Shown one piece after another: positions 8,709 through 16,615 of a stretch of DNA of 64,000 nucleotides. The translations under genes and the position numbers were made by a program. The notes beneath the pieces are model-generated. The model had not been told where the DNA came from. It saw only the letters and a program-made list of their open reading frames with translations, and ran no database searches. Position 1 is the stretch's first letter, and every line of letters starts with the position of its first letter. Source of the DNA: Paenibacillus stellifer (GTDB lineage: Bacteria > Bacillota > Bacilli > Paenibacillales > Paenibacillaceae); NCBI RefSeq assembly GCF_000758685.1, contig NZ_CP009286.1:3068501-3132500 (forward strand), written 5' to 3'.

Positions 8709-9461
8709 ATGAAAGAATCTTCAGAAATTCGAATTGTTTATTATTCGAAAAAAGAGAGCGGATGTGATTCTATGGAGCACACCTTGATTCCATATACTCC
8801 AATCGTCATGCCAAGAAGTAAAAGATACGGTAACAATTACTGGGGTATGATGGGGCCAAAAGTTAGCTACCGGGATGTTATCTTATATAGCGACTTAGAA
8901 TATGATCATTGGGTGACCGTTGAAACAGATGCTAAGGTAAAAACATATTGTGAACAACCACTGGAGATTACTTATACTTTGAATGGAAAACGGAATCGAA
9001 CTATTTTTGATATGTGCCTTTATGAAAATGGGTCTGAGCTTTTTGTGGAAGTTAAATATGAGAAAGAACTTCATCCGAGTAATCGGAATTACGACCGTGT
9101 CATGAGGCAACTTGAAGCTCAAAAAGAATGGTGTAGGCTTAATGGAAAACTTCATGAAGTGAGGACAGAGAAATCCATTCGCTCAGGTAGGTATTCCATT
9201 GAAAACAGAATCAAAATATTAGCTAGTGTAATTAATCATAGACATCCGATGTTTATCGAAGAAGTATCCAAATCTCTTGACTGCACAAAAAGAACGATGA
9301 AAGAGATTTGCTATGAATTATCTGATACATGTAGTTCTTATGAGGTTTTTCTTTCTTGTCATTGGTTGTACTACAAAGGAATAATTACTGCCGATATTGA
9401 TTCGATGATTTGGAACTATGAGATGGAGGTCTGGAAACTTGAGCAGATGTCGATTATTTGA
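8709..9461 (+). CDS. tnsA: TnsA-type transposase endonuclease
   Basis: TnsA makes the 5'-strand cuts at Tn7-like ends. The restriction-enzyme-like core is visible: the acidic residue in YSDLEYDH, the aspartate in IFDMCLYENGS and the E-x-K of FVEVKYEKEL, followed by a C-terminal winged-helix-like domain for TnsC contact. An internal ATG at 8772 (MEHTLIPYTPIVMP) sits closer to the usual family N-terminus and may be the true start; neither has a strong ribosome site. It overlaps tnsB by 23 bases. Confidence 0.85.
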   Translation: MKESSEIRIVYYSKKESGCDSMEHTLIPYTPIVMPRSKRYGNNYWGMMGPKVSYRDVILYSDLEYDHWVTVETDAKVKTYCEQPLEITYTLNGKRNRTIFDMCLYENGSELFVEVKYEKELHPSNRNYDRVMRQLEAQKEWCRLNGKLHEVRTEKSIRSGRYSIENRIKILASVINHRHPMFIEEVSKSLDCTKRTMKEICYELSDTCSSYEVFLSCHWLYYKGIITADIDSMIWNYEMEVWKLEQMSII

Positions 9462-11538
9462 GAAAGACGGTTATTTGCAGGAACAAGTCAATCCAGATCT
9501 TTGGCCAACTGTAGATGATTCCAGATTATCTGAAATAGAAAAGAACAGGTACGTGAATCGAAGAGATGCTATCGTTATGTATTTTAAGCGAGTGGATATG
9601 AAAGAGATTCAACGATCCACCCAGATAAGTCCTCAGAATCTAAGAAGATTAGTAAAAAGATGTATAGACCTAGACGAAAATGGAGTCGTATGGGGATTTC
9701 GTGCATTGATTCCGTACAAAAAGGTGAAATCATACCGACTTGACGTACTAAAGGAAGACCGAAATGAATCGAGAAAAACAGGGGAGTTTAATCTGCTGTT
9801 AGAGACACACCCTGACATAAAAGACTTAATAACAGACTTATATCTGGGAACTCATCGTCGAACGCTTGAACCAGCCATGAAACCTCTGAATATTCATAAA
9901 AAATTTATTGAGCAATGCCGAAATAAGGAAATTCCTTTATCACAATATCCTTTTAATACTAAGAACATGGGCAGAAAAGCTTTACAACGTTTCTTAAATC
10001 GCATTGCGTATCTACACTTTGGTGAAGGAAATCGACGCTATGGGCAAGATGCCAAGACTCGAGCTAAACATACCGGTGAAGGTGAACAGAACCATCCTTC
10101 AACTTTACACCCCTACCAGAAAGTACAATTTGATGCTCATCGCATAGACGGTTTCTTCATTGTTGATTTAGTAACCCCAGAAGGTGATTTAGTATCAGTC
10201 ACACTGGATCGATTTTGGATCCTTACATTAATTGATGTAGCCACTCGTATAGTTTTTGGTTATTCGATAAGTTTAAGCAAAGAGTACAGTGCGAGTGATG
10301 TTATGATATGTTTTCGTAATTCAGTAATCCCTCATGAAAAAATACAAATCACAATAGATGGAATGAAGTACTCAGAATTGGGAGGATTCCCTTCCGAAGT
10401 ATACCCACAAAATACTTCCTGGGCTGTGTGGGATGTGATTTGTTTTGATAACGCTAAGTCTCATCTTGCAAATTTGGTGAAGGATCGATTAAAGAATCTG
10501 ATTGGGTGCGCTACTAATCTTGGACCGGTTGCACTCCCGATGAGAAGAGGAATTATTGAGCGTTTTTTCAAAACACTTGAGGAGACAGGCTTTCACCGGC
10601 TGCCAAACACAACTGGAAGCAATCCTGATGATCCAAGAAGAAAGAACCCTGAGAAGAACGCAATTAGATACCATATGACATTTGAACATTTGAAACAGCT
10701 GATTGATGTTATGATTTCTGATTATAATGGGACGCCACATGGAGGGATTTATCACCAATCCCCACTAGAATTACTTGGTAAGCGTTTGAACAATGGTTTA
10801 CTCCCAAGACAATTAGAAGAAGAGAAACGTTCAGAGGTGCTTTTTATGCAAACTGTTATTACCCGGACCGTGCGCGGATCTCACACATCTGGTAAAAAGC
10901 CATATATCCAGTATGAAGGTGTTGAATATCGAAGTGATAAACTGGCCCATTCAGCACATTTGATTAATAAGGAGCTTCATCTCCATGTTAATGTAGATGA
11001 CCTACGTACAGTTAAAGCTTATCTGGAAGATGGTAGTGAGTTTGACTATCTTACTGCTGCCGGGAAGTGGTCATTAACACCCCATTCCTTACAGACTAGA
11101 AAGGCTATAAACTCTTTGGTTCAGCGGAAAATCATTTATTATACAACATGGGACGATCCAGTATTTATTTACACGGATTATTTGATGAAAAATGCAACAT
11201 TAGGAAAAAGAGGAGCAGCCAATAAAGTGACACAGGTAAGAGAGGCTTCTAATAAAAATAGGAAACGCGTAAATGAGCCTGCAGAACAAACCAAAGCACT
11301 TCAGGAAGCAGAAGAACGCAATGATGCACTAGAAAGGGCTAGACAAATCTCAAAGCAGCAGCAAGAGAATGTAGAATATGAGATCTATGAAGAATTATTA
11401 AAAGTATATAAAACAAAAATTACCAGGTATGATTGTGTACGGAAGACCTCGTATTGGAAAGACATCAGCATTAAAATTTGCTATAGAACATCTACCAACG
11501 GATCTTGGAGCCCCTTTACCCATTTTGATTGCAAATAG
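9439..11538 (+). CDS. tnsB: TnsB-type DDE transposase, C-terminus run into TnsC
   Basis: TnsB performs 3'-end cleavage and joining. The DDE catalytic residues lie in VQFDAHRIDG, VICFDNAKSH and GIIERFFKTLEE, with the Mu-type beta-barrel afterwards. A TTG at 9439, eight bases after TGGAGGT, is the likely start, overlapping tnsA. The real TnsB part ends near 11390. The same frame then reads VEYEIYEELLKVY, which looks like the beginning of a TnsC, before going out of phase and ending at 11538 with unrelated residues. A deletion has therefore probably joined tnsB to tnsC. Confidence 0.85.
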   Translation: MSRCRLFEKDGYLQEQVNPDLWPTVDDSRLSEIEKNRYVNRRDAIVMYFKRVDMKEIQRSTQISPQNLRRLVKRCIDLDENGVVWGFRALIPYKKVKSYRLDVLKEDRNESRKTGEFNLLLETHPDIKDLITDLYLGTHRRTLEPAMKPLNIHKKFIEQCRNKEIPLSQYPFNTKNMGRKALQRFLNRIAYLHFGEGNRRYGQDAKTRAKHTGEGEQNHPSTLHPYQKVQFDAHRIDGFFIVDLVTPEGDLVSVTLDRFWILTLIDVATRIVFGYSISLSKEYSASDVMICFRNSVIPHEKIQITIDGMKYSELGGFPSEVYPQNTSWAVWDVICFDNAKSHLANLVKDRLKNLIGCATNLGPVALPMRRGIIERFFKTLEETGFHRLPNTTGSNPDDPRRKNPEKNAIRYHMTFEHLKQLIDVMISDYNGTPHGGIYHQSPLELLGKRLNNGLLPRQLEEEKRSEVLFMQTVITRTVRGSHTSGKKPYIQYEGVEYRSDKLAHSAHLINKELHLHVNVDDLRTVKAYLEDGSEFDYLTAAGKWSLTPHSLQTRKAINSLVQRKIIYYTTWDDPVFIYTDYLMKNATLGKRGAANKVTQVREASNKNRKRVNEPAEQTKALQEAEERNDALERARQISKQQQENVEYEIYEELLKVYKTKITRYDCVRKTSYWKDISIKICYRTSTNGSWSPFTHFDCK

Positions 11539-12271
11539 TAATTCTTATCGAGTTCCCAGTGAAGAAAAATTTTTCCTGGATCTTCTTAATGATTTTAATT
11601 TCCCGTTTCCTGCAAAGAGAAAACCTGCGGAGATGCGCCGTCAAATTGTTAACTTAATGCTTGAAAAAGCTGAAAAATCAAGATTGCGTCGAATCATTCT
11701 AATTATGGATGAGGCTCATCGATTAACCGAATATCACTATAACTGGCTTATGGATATTTATAATGAATTGGACAGGAAGAAAATAAGTATGTCTGTTATT
11801 TCTGTCGGGCAAGAGGAGCTGTTATCTCGTCGTACTTTTTTCCTGGAACAAAAGAAATCTCAGATTATCGGACGTTTCATGACACATGAACATCATTTTT
11901 ATGGAATTCGCACGATCGAAGAAATGAAGTTAATTTTAAAATGCTATGATGATGAGGAAATTTCATCCTATCCAGTTGAAAGTGGATGGAGCTTTAGCCG
12001 ATTTTTCTTTCCTGAAGGATATAGTAGAGGGGAAAGATTAGAAAAAGATGCAAAGACCATTTTCAGTCTATTTAGTGAGTTACGTAAAGAGCATGGAGTT
12101 TCGGCTGATTTTGAAATACCCATGGAGTATTTCGCCTTCAGCATAGAGAACGCCTTGAAGAAAAATGGGTCTCATGGAAATCAACACTTTTGGTTAACAA
12201 GCGCATTGTGGAAAGAAGCAATAGAAATGTCGGGGTATGTTGAGTCGGAAATTTATATGGCTTTAGTATAA
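11429..12271 (+). CDS. tnsC: TnsC-type AAA+ ATPase, N-terminus lost
   Basis: An AAA+ ATPase of the TnsC/TniB group, which links target selection to the transposase. Walker A is VYGRPRIGKTSAL at the very N-terminus; Walker B is IILIMDEAHRL; a sensor motif VISVGQEEL follows. The ATG at 11429 has no ribosome site, and related proteins have some 60-100 residues before Walker A. The missing start seems to lie in the tnsB frame just upstream (see tnsB). Restoring one lost TA in the TATATA run near 11405 would rejoin EELLKVY to IKQKLPGMIVYG. At 280 residues it is short, so activity is doubtful. Confidence 0.75.
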   Translation: MIVYGRPRIGKTSALKFAIEHLPTDLGAPLPILIANSNSYRVPSEEKFFLDLLNDFNFPFPAKRKPAEMRRQIVNLMLEKAEKSRLRRIILIMDEAHRLTEYHYNWLMDIYNELDRKKISMSVISVGQEELLSRRTFFLEQKKSQIIGRFMTHEHHFYGIRTIEEMKLILKCYDDEEISSYPVESGWSFSRFFFPEGYSRGERLEKDAKTIFSLFSELRKEHGVSADFEIPMEYFAFSIENALKKNGSHGNQHFWLTSALWKEAIEMSGYVESEIYMALV

Positions 12272-12292
12272 GTGTGTAAAGGAGGTGTAAAT

Positions 12293-13612
12293 ATGAATGC
12301 TATTTGGAGAAAAGAGTGGGTAAATGAATTTGAATCTCCGTGGTCATTATTTGAAAAACTCTCTCTAGCTAATGTAGTAAACCGAGATGATATATTAAAG
12401 ATTCTCGGCAGTAAAGATGTAAAAGCGATAAAGGGTTATATGATTGGCAACATTCGGAGAGAGTTTTTTGATTTAAGCGGGTTTGATGAGGAATTGTTAA
12501 CAGAAGTATTTAATTACAAGTTTGTTGAAAAAGTTAAATCTTCAATAGAGAAGATAATATCTCCATTGGATTATTTTGGACATTCTAATTCGTCGTCATG
12601 GTTTTTTCCCCAACTAAGATGGTGTAACGAGTGCCTGAGTGTTGGACACCACAGTTGGCTTCATCAATTTCGATTAATAGAAAAATGCCCATATCATAAT
12701 TGTCCATTGTTTGAGTCCTGCCCTCAATGTAAAACTATATTTCCATTTCTTTTATCAAATGAACGAATGCAGGAAGCATTTACATGTAAGTGTGGTTACA
12801 AATTGGTTGATTTTTCTAATGAATTATGGAACAACTGGAATACTCAAATAAGGATCAATGACATATCAGTAATCAATTGGTTGTCAAAAAGCAGAAGTGA
12901 GGAGAGTCGATATTTATTTTTACCTGATCAATGTAACATCAATTTAGTAACTGAATCCTCTCCTAAAATAGCAACAGAACATTTTTCTTATGATAAAAAC
13001 TTGATAAAACTAGATGATTTAAGCTACCACTCACATTTCAACAAAGAACTATATTCACGTAACATAAACATTTTTCATACTGTTGATCGTTACATAAGAA
13101 AGACGCTTTTGAAAAGTCACAAACATTGTATACATCAATTTTGGAATCTATTAAAAAACGAAGATGAGGAATTTCCCACAATATGCCCATATGCATACGC
13201 CTACGTTAACTGGAGAAAGACACTTCTAAAACTAGAATATTTCCACCGTAAAAACACAAGGGGCGATGATATTTCTAGAACTAAGAAGAGTGGATTTGAA
13301 CTGGCCACAGATTTTATTACTAATGAGATCAAAACATTATTTGAGGAATTCATCACACAAAGTGAGAAAAAGCGAGGGATAAATAAAGATGCATTGTTTT
13401 GGGTTCACGATCAATGGACGTTGCGATTTGGAATTAAATTATTTTATGCCTGGCTGAACTGTGCCGAAAACGTTTTGAAGCGCGAAAAGAGAGTAAATTG
13501 GAACGATGTTCAACAAATAGTTTCATCAGTGCAAACAAAACTTGCATTTAAATATACAACAAACCATTTTCAAAAAATCAGAGAGAACACTCACATTAGA
13601 GTTATATGTTAG
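12293..13612 (+). CDS. TniQ/TnsD-family target-site protein, frameshifted end
   Basis: TniQ-family proteins pick the insertion site of Tn7-like elements. The zinc-finger region is clear: CNECLSVGHHSW, KCPYHNCPLF, SCPQCK, then CKCG, in the expected order near residues 105-170. The ATG at 12293 follows AAGGAGGTG; it starts 21 bases after tnsC. The frame ends at 13612 right after an A6 run (13572-13577). Dropping one A continues the protein as FQKSERTLTLELYVS to 13793. The C-terminal DNA-contact region is therefore split off. Confidence 0.8.
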   Translation: MNAIWRKEWVNEFESPWSLFEKLSLANVVNRDDILKILGSKDVKAIKGYMIGNIRREFFDLSGFDEELLTEVFNYKFVEKVKSSIEKIISPLDYFGHSNSSSWFFPQLRWCNECLSVGHHSWLHQFRLIEKCPYHNCPLFESCPQCKTIFPFLLSNERMQEAFTCKCGYKLVDFSNELWNNWNTQIRINDISVINWLSKSRSEESRYLFLPDQCNINLVTESSPKIATEHFSYDKNLIKLDDLSYHSHFNKELYSRNINIFHTVDRYIRKTLLKSHKHCIHQFWNLLKNEDEEFPTICPYAYAYVNWRKTLLKLEYFHRKNTRGDDISRTKKSGFELATDFITNEIKTLFEEFITQSEKKRGINKDALFWVHDQWTLRFGIKLFYAWLNCAENVLKREKRVNWNDVQQIVSSVQTKLAFKYTTNHFQKIRENTHIRVIC

Positions 13613-13793
13613 TCCAGAAGTAATGGTATATCCTAAGTATAGCTGCCCGAATAATACAATGAAAAAGAGAAGAAATATCTCAAGGATGAAGCCATTTACT
13701 CCTTTAGATGTAGCAATAAATTACAAGGGTAGTGATTTAAAAAACTATGTTGATGCATACGTGAAAAAAATACAATTTCTAAAAGAGCACTGA
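13578..13793 (+). pseudogene. Out-of-frame C-terminal piece of TniQ
   Basis: Continuation of the tniQ product in the next frame, containing SPEVMVYPKYSCPNN and ending YVKKIQFLKEH. It lacks its own start or ribosome site. The A6 run just before it is the probable slip point. Confidence 0.6.
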
Positions 13794-13817
13794 TTAATCG
13801 ATATCAGTGTTCTTTTT
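13784..13817 (+). terminator. Terminator of the tns operon
   Basis: AGAGCACTGAT and ATCAGTGTTCT pair across a 7-base loop and are followed by a T-run. The stem overlaps the stop codon of the displaced tniQ tail at 13791-13793, which supports that frame being the original gene end. Confidence 0.75.
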
Positions 13818-13846
13818 GTATGAAAAGAGGCATACTTACGACAATA

Positions 13847-13946
13847 GATACATGTTCTTGTCCTTTAAGGATATATGTTCTTGTCCTCCGACATTATCTG
13901 AGATGCCAATGGTAGAGGCAATCTTAGATATATGTACATATGTACA
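13847..13946. repeat. Candidate transposon end with TnsB-type repeats
   Basis: GATACATGTTCTTGTCC (13847-13863) and GATATATGTTCTTGTCC (13870-13886) are near-identical with a 23-bp period. A third, weaker copy GATATATGTACA lies at 13927-13938 and ends in TGTACA, which recurs at 13941-13946. Read on the other strand this is TGTACATATATC followed by two GGACAAGAACAT sites, the layout of a Tn7-like left end (TGT terminus plus spaced ~22-bp TnsB sites). The partner end was not found. The rest of the gap 13947-14211 shows no gene. Confidence 0.45.
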
Positions 13947-14211
13947 AAATACGGGTTTTGTGAAGAAGTGAAAAACTTTGGAGATCTCATATGGAATTTG
14001 CAATGTTTTCAGTGAAATCGCCAATTCCCCTCGGTAGCGCTTACACGCCTTTTTCATTATCAGATCTCTTCAACTCTTGAAGACTCGGCAACCTGCTGAA
14101 AGCCCATTTTGGGATGAAATTTAAATCGATTTATACCCATTGATTAGGTATGCGTACATACCTTCTAAATAATTTAAGCATAGTGTGCTCAAAGAGGAAC
14201 GAGGTGAAAAT

Positions 14212-14541
14212 ATGAACAAAGCCGGCTCAGGAAACGGACGCTCTGCCTTACGTCGGCGCCGCAAAATGTGCCGGGCGAGCAGTACCCTATTCTATACGGT
14301 CTCGGACGGTAAAAAAAGGATCTACCACAACAGCGACGGGATCAAAGGCTATGGATTAACCCGGATTCTGGATCCCGCGCTTTTCTCGCTAACTAATGTC
14401 TTTATCAACGGCGTCTTGCAGCCGGGATCGCTATACCGCGTACGCAAGGGGCGGCTGTTGCTGCTCTCAGAAGATATTCCAACTAAAGGAGTTCCAATCA
14501 TTATCCAGTTTATCCGGATTACCGTGTTTGAAAGGAGGTGA
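14212..14541 (+). CDS. DUF4183-like protein 1
   Basis: A 109-residue basic protein from an ATG behind GAGGTG. A short N-terminus rich in Arg (ALRRRRKMCRAS) is followed by a beta-rich domain with VFINGVLQPGSLYRV and IPTKGVPIIIQFI, which matches DUF4183, a domain often seen on proteins of the spore surface of Bacillota. The function is unknown; a structural spore or surface role is inferred from the family only. It is translationally close to the next gene, whose ribosome site AAAGGAGGTG lies over its last codons. Confidence 0.65.
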   Translation: MNKAGSGNGRSALRRRRKMCRASSTLFYTVSDGKKRIYHNSDGIKGYGLTRILDPALFSLTNVFINGVLQPGSLYRVRKGRLLLLSEDIPTKGVPIIIQFIRITVFERR

Positions 14542-14547
14542 ATCTAC

Positions 14548-14967
14548 ATGGCTGCGTCACTAATCAAGTTATTCGTCTCGGCGACCGCCTCTGCCCCTGT
14601 TGCCACTGGAGGGGCGGCGACAACCACCATCACACCTGCTGTTACCCGGTATAATGCTGCGATAACAGCCGACATGATCACTGCTTCGAATACGACGATT
14701 CCAGCAGACAGCTTTCTTGATGATACCGGAGCTGCCATCAGTGCCTTCCCGTCGGTTCCTTCTACCGCCTATATTCATGTCTATGTAAACGGCGTAATTC
14801 AGGAAGCCGGCTTGTCCAGTCTGTCGACAACTCAGTTGGTTCTCTCTACTACATCTGCTCCCGCTGGTGCGCCGGTCAACGTTGTGATTACAGACCTTAC
14901 CAATGTCTCTTCACCGATCACAACAGAGCCGACGATCTCTGCTCCGACCATTACAATTCAACTATAG
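14548..14967 (+). CDS. DUF4183-like protein 2
   Basis: 139 residues, dominated by Ala, Thr, Ser and Val, ending in repeated Thr-Ile-Ser-Ala-Pro tracts. The centre holds YIHVYVNGVIQEAGL, the same NGV-x-Q core as gene 1, so the two are probably ancient duplicates. No signal peptide or membrane helix is visible. It forms an operon with the preceding gene and ends in a clear terminator. Confidence 0.65.
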   Translation: MAASLIKLFVSATASAPVATGGAATTTITPAVTRYNAAITADMITASNTTIPADSFLDDTGAAISAFPSVPSTAYIHVYVNGVIQEAGLSSLSTTQLVLSTTSAPAGAPVNVVITDLTNVSSPITTEPTISAPTITIQL

Positions 14968-14984
14968 CTACTGCCTTCTATTCC

Positions 14985-15024
14985 AGCCCTTCTCCTTCCC
15001 AATAGGAAGTGAAAAGGGCTTTTT
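14985..15024 (+). terminator. Terminator after the DUF4183 pair
   Basis: AGCCCTT and AAGGGCT arms with an inner CCTTCC/GGAAG stem, followed by TTTTT. Confidence 0.8.
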
Positions 15025-15071
15025 ATGGAGTTGAATTATATCAATCGGCAGTACAGGTGAAACTTAATTTC

Positions 15072-15300
15072 GCAAGTACAGCAGAACTTTATGAGATCCG
15101 ATTTTAATGTTCCTCAAGCCATACATATCCAAGTCATGACATACCTCAGTCGCCGTTACTTCATTTCGAATGGATTCGACCCCATGTAATAACACAACCT
15201 CGGTTCCACCACCGTTCCAACAATCTCCTAAACTTTTTACACAAGGCCAGTTGAGAAAAAAACAGATTTTTGATAAAATTAAGACATATAATATTTAGAT
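15072..15300 (-). other. Open reverse frame without start, possible gene remnant
   Basis: The minus strand is open for about 75 codons ending at a TAA near 15072. Its last part looks like real protein (CWNGGGTEVVLLHGVES, then YGLRNIKIGSHKVLLYL). No start codon or ribosome site can be seen, and the sdr promoter overlaps its 5' part. It could be the tail of a lost gene or chance. Confidence 0.3.
15251..15279 (+). promoter_or_regulatory. Sigma-A-type promoter of the sdr-marR pair
   Basis: TTGAGA (15251-15256), 17 bases, TAAAAT (15274-15279). The palindromic operator begins 13 bases after the -10 box, covering the start of transcription. Confidence 0.55.
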
Positions 15301-15309
15301 ATCTAAATA
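15292..15309. promoter_or_regulatory. Perfect 18-bp palindrome, probable MarR operator
   Basis: TATTTAGATATCTAAATA is a perfect palindrome just downstream of the -10 box of the SDR gene. Its shape is typical of MarR-family sites, and a MarR regulator is encoded one gene downstream, so autoregulation of the pair is likely. Confidence 0.65.
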
Positions 15310-15341
15310 CTTATCTTTGAACGATCAAGGAGGAATATATA

Positions 15342-16076
15342 ATGGGACGGTTAGATAACAAGATAGCAATTATCACAGGTGGTGCTTCAGGTATAGGTGA
15401 AAGCATGGTGGATCTTTTCAGCGAGGAAGGAGCTATTGTTATTGCGGCGGATATTAATGAGGCGGCACTCGAACGGGCAAGTCAGAAAAAGAATGTGTAT
15501 GGCATGAAACTAAACGTTGCTTCTGATGAAGATTGGGTTATATTAGCTCAACAAGTGAATGATCGCTTTGGAAGAATCGATATCCTTGTTAACAACGCAG
15601 GGATTTCTTCGGAAAAACCTTACCAGGATATCGACATTAATGATTGGCAAAAGATGCTGTCCATTAACGGTTATGGCCCTTTTGCCGGGGTTAAACACAT
15701 TGCGCCTTATATGGCAGCCCAGGAGAAAGGTTCAATCGTCAATATTTCGTCTTACACAGCTCAGATCGGCCAAGGCTTTAACCATTATTCCGCTTCTAAA
15801 GGAGCCGTTCGTGCTTTGTCCAAAGCAGCTGCAACGACTTTTGGCCGACAAGGTGTTCGTGTGAATACACTTTTTCCTGGTATAATCGAGACACCAATGA
15901 CCTCAGCGCTGAGTACATCCAAAGAACTCCTGAGTCACTTAATTCAAGCAACCCCGTTGCAGCGGTTAGGTCAGCCCGATGATATTGCTAAAGCTGCACT
16001 GTTTTTGGCTTCGGATGAATCGTCATACATTACAGGCGCGGAATTGGTCATTGACGGAGGGTTCTCTGCTCAATAA
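15342..16076 (+). CDS. Short-chain dehydrogenase/reductase
   Basis: A 244-residue classical SDR that uses NAD(P)H. It has the nucleotide motif GGASGIGE (residues ~12-19), the NNAG motif, the catalytic serine in IVNISSYT and Tyr-Lys in YSASKGAV. The end SYITGAELVIDGGFSAQ is typical of the family. The acidic DIN after the second strand favours NAD(H). The ATG follows AAGGAGG. It shares a promoter and palindromic operator with the MarR gene behind it, from which a terminator-like hairpin separates it; the substrate is unknown. Confidence 0.9.
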   Translation: MGRLDNKIAIITGGASGIGESMVDLFSEEGAIVIAADINEAALERASQKKNVYGMKLNVASDEDWVILAQQVNDRFGRIDILVNNAGISSEKPYQDIDINDWQKMLSINGYGPFAGVKHIAPYMAAQEKGSIVNISSYTAQIGQGFNHYSASKGAVRALSKAAATTFGRQGVRVNTLFPGIIETPMTSALSTSKELLSHLIQATPLQRLGQPDDIAKAALFLASDESSYITGAELVIDGGFSAQ

Positions 16077-16093
16077 TTAGGCACACTACTAAT

Positions 16094-16129
16094 AAGTCCC
16101 CCTTTATCCAATATGAGTGAGGGGGACTT
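16094..16129 (+). terminator. Hairpin between sdr and marR
   Basis: AAGTCCCCC and GGGGGACTT pair around an 18-base loop. It lacks a good T-run, so it may only reduce read-through into marR. Confidence 0.55.
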
Positions 16130-16150
16130 CCATCAAGAAAGGGATTCACT

Positions 16151-16582
16151 ATGACAGAACAGACAATCTTCGAACTCATTCATTCCATGGATCAGATCAC
16201 GAACCGCTTAATGATCTACTGGAACAAAGAATTTAGTGAAAATCTTGGCGTCTCGCATATTCTTGTTCTTGCTCATTTGAACCACAATGGAAAAAGCAGG
16301 CCTTCCGACATCGCCAAGGCGTTGGGCCTTACTCCCCCTACTCTCACTCACTTATCTGAAAAACTTGTAAAAAAGGAATTCGCCGTTCGCCTTATTGATG
16401 AAGAAGATCGCCGGATCATCTACCTGGAGATAACCAAAGAGGGTTTGAACATTTTAAATAAAGCTCAAGAAAAGGGAAAAGATCTGCGAACGAAACTGTT
16501 CGAGAAATTGACAGAGGACGAAAGACAATCATTATTGGCTACATATGATAAATTGAATCAGCTTTTGGATGAATTCGCCTAA
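16151..16582 (+). CDS. MarR-family transcriptional regulator
   Basis: 143 residues with the winged helix typical of MarR: RPSDIAKALGLTPPTLTHLS recognition region, then the wing DEEDRRIIYLEITKEG. The ATG follows GAAAGG. Likely represses the upstream SDR gene and itself via the palindrome at 15292-15309; the inducer is unknown. A short dimer helix at each end is intact. Confidence 0.88.
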   Translation: MTEQTIFELIHSMDQITNRLMIYWNKEFSENLGVSHILVLAHLNHNGKSRPSDIAKALGLTPPTLTHLSEKLVKKEFAVRLIDEEDRRIIYLEITKEGLNILNKAQEKGKDLRTKLFEKLTEDERQSLLATYDKLNQLLDEFA

Positions 16583-16615
16583 TGCATTTCGGCTATTTGG
16601 GCGAATGGATTAGGT

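Larger units (their letters stand above)
8590..13946 (+). mobile_element. Tn7-like transposition module, probably inactive
   Basis: Four genes in the order tnsA-tnsB-tnsC-tniQ on one strand form the core of a Tn7-like element: TnsA and TnsB cut and join the ends, TnsC is the AAA+ regulator, TniQ/TnsD selects the target. Candidate TnsB-type repeats and a TGTACA end lie after tniQ (13847-13946). I could not find the matching end upstream of tnsA, so the boundaries given are only approximate. tnsB and tnsC are run together with loss of sequence, and tniQ is frameshifted, so mobility is doubtful. There is no CRISPR array or cas gene, so it is not a CRISPR-associated transposon as seen here. Confidence 0.7.

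Noticed and set aside
8590..13946. CRISPR-associated transposon
   Set aside because: No repeat-spacer array and no cas gene is visible; tnsA is present and tniQ is TnsD-like in size.
13836..14057. A 73-codon minus-strand frame after tniQ
   Set aside because: It lies over the repeat cluster of the presumed transposon end, has no family match and no ribosome site.
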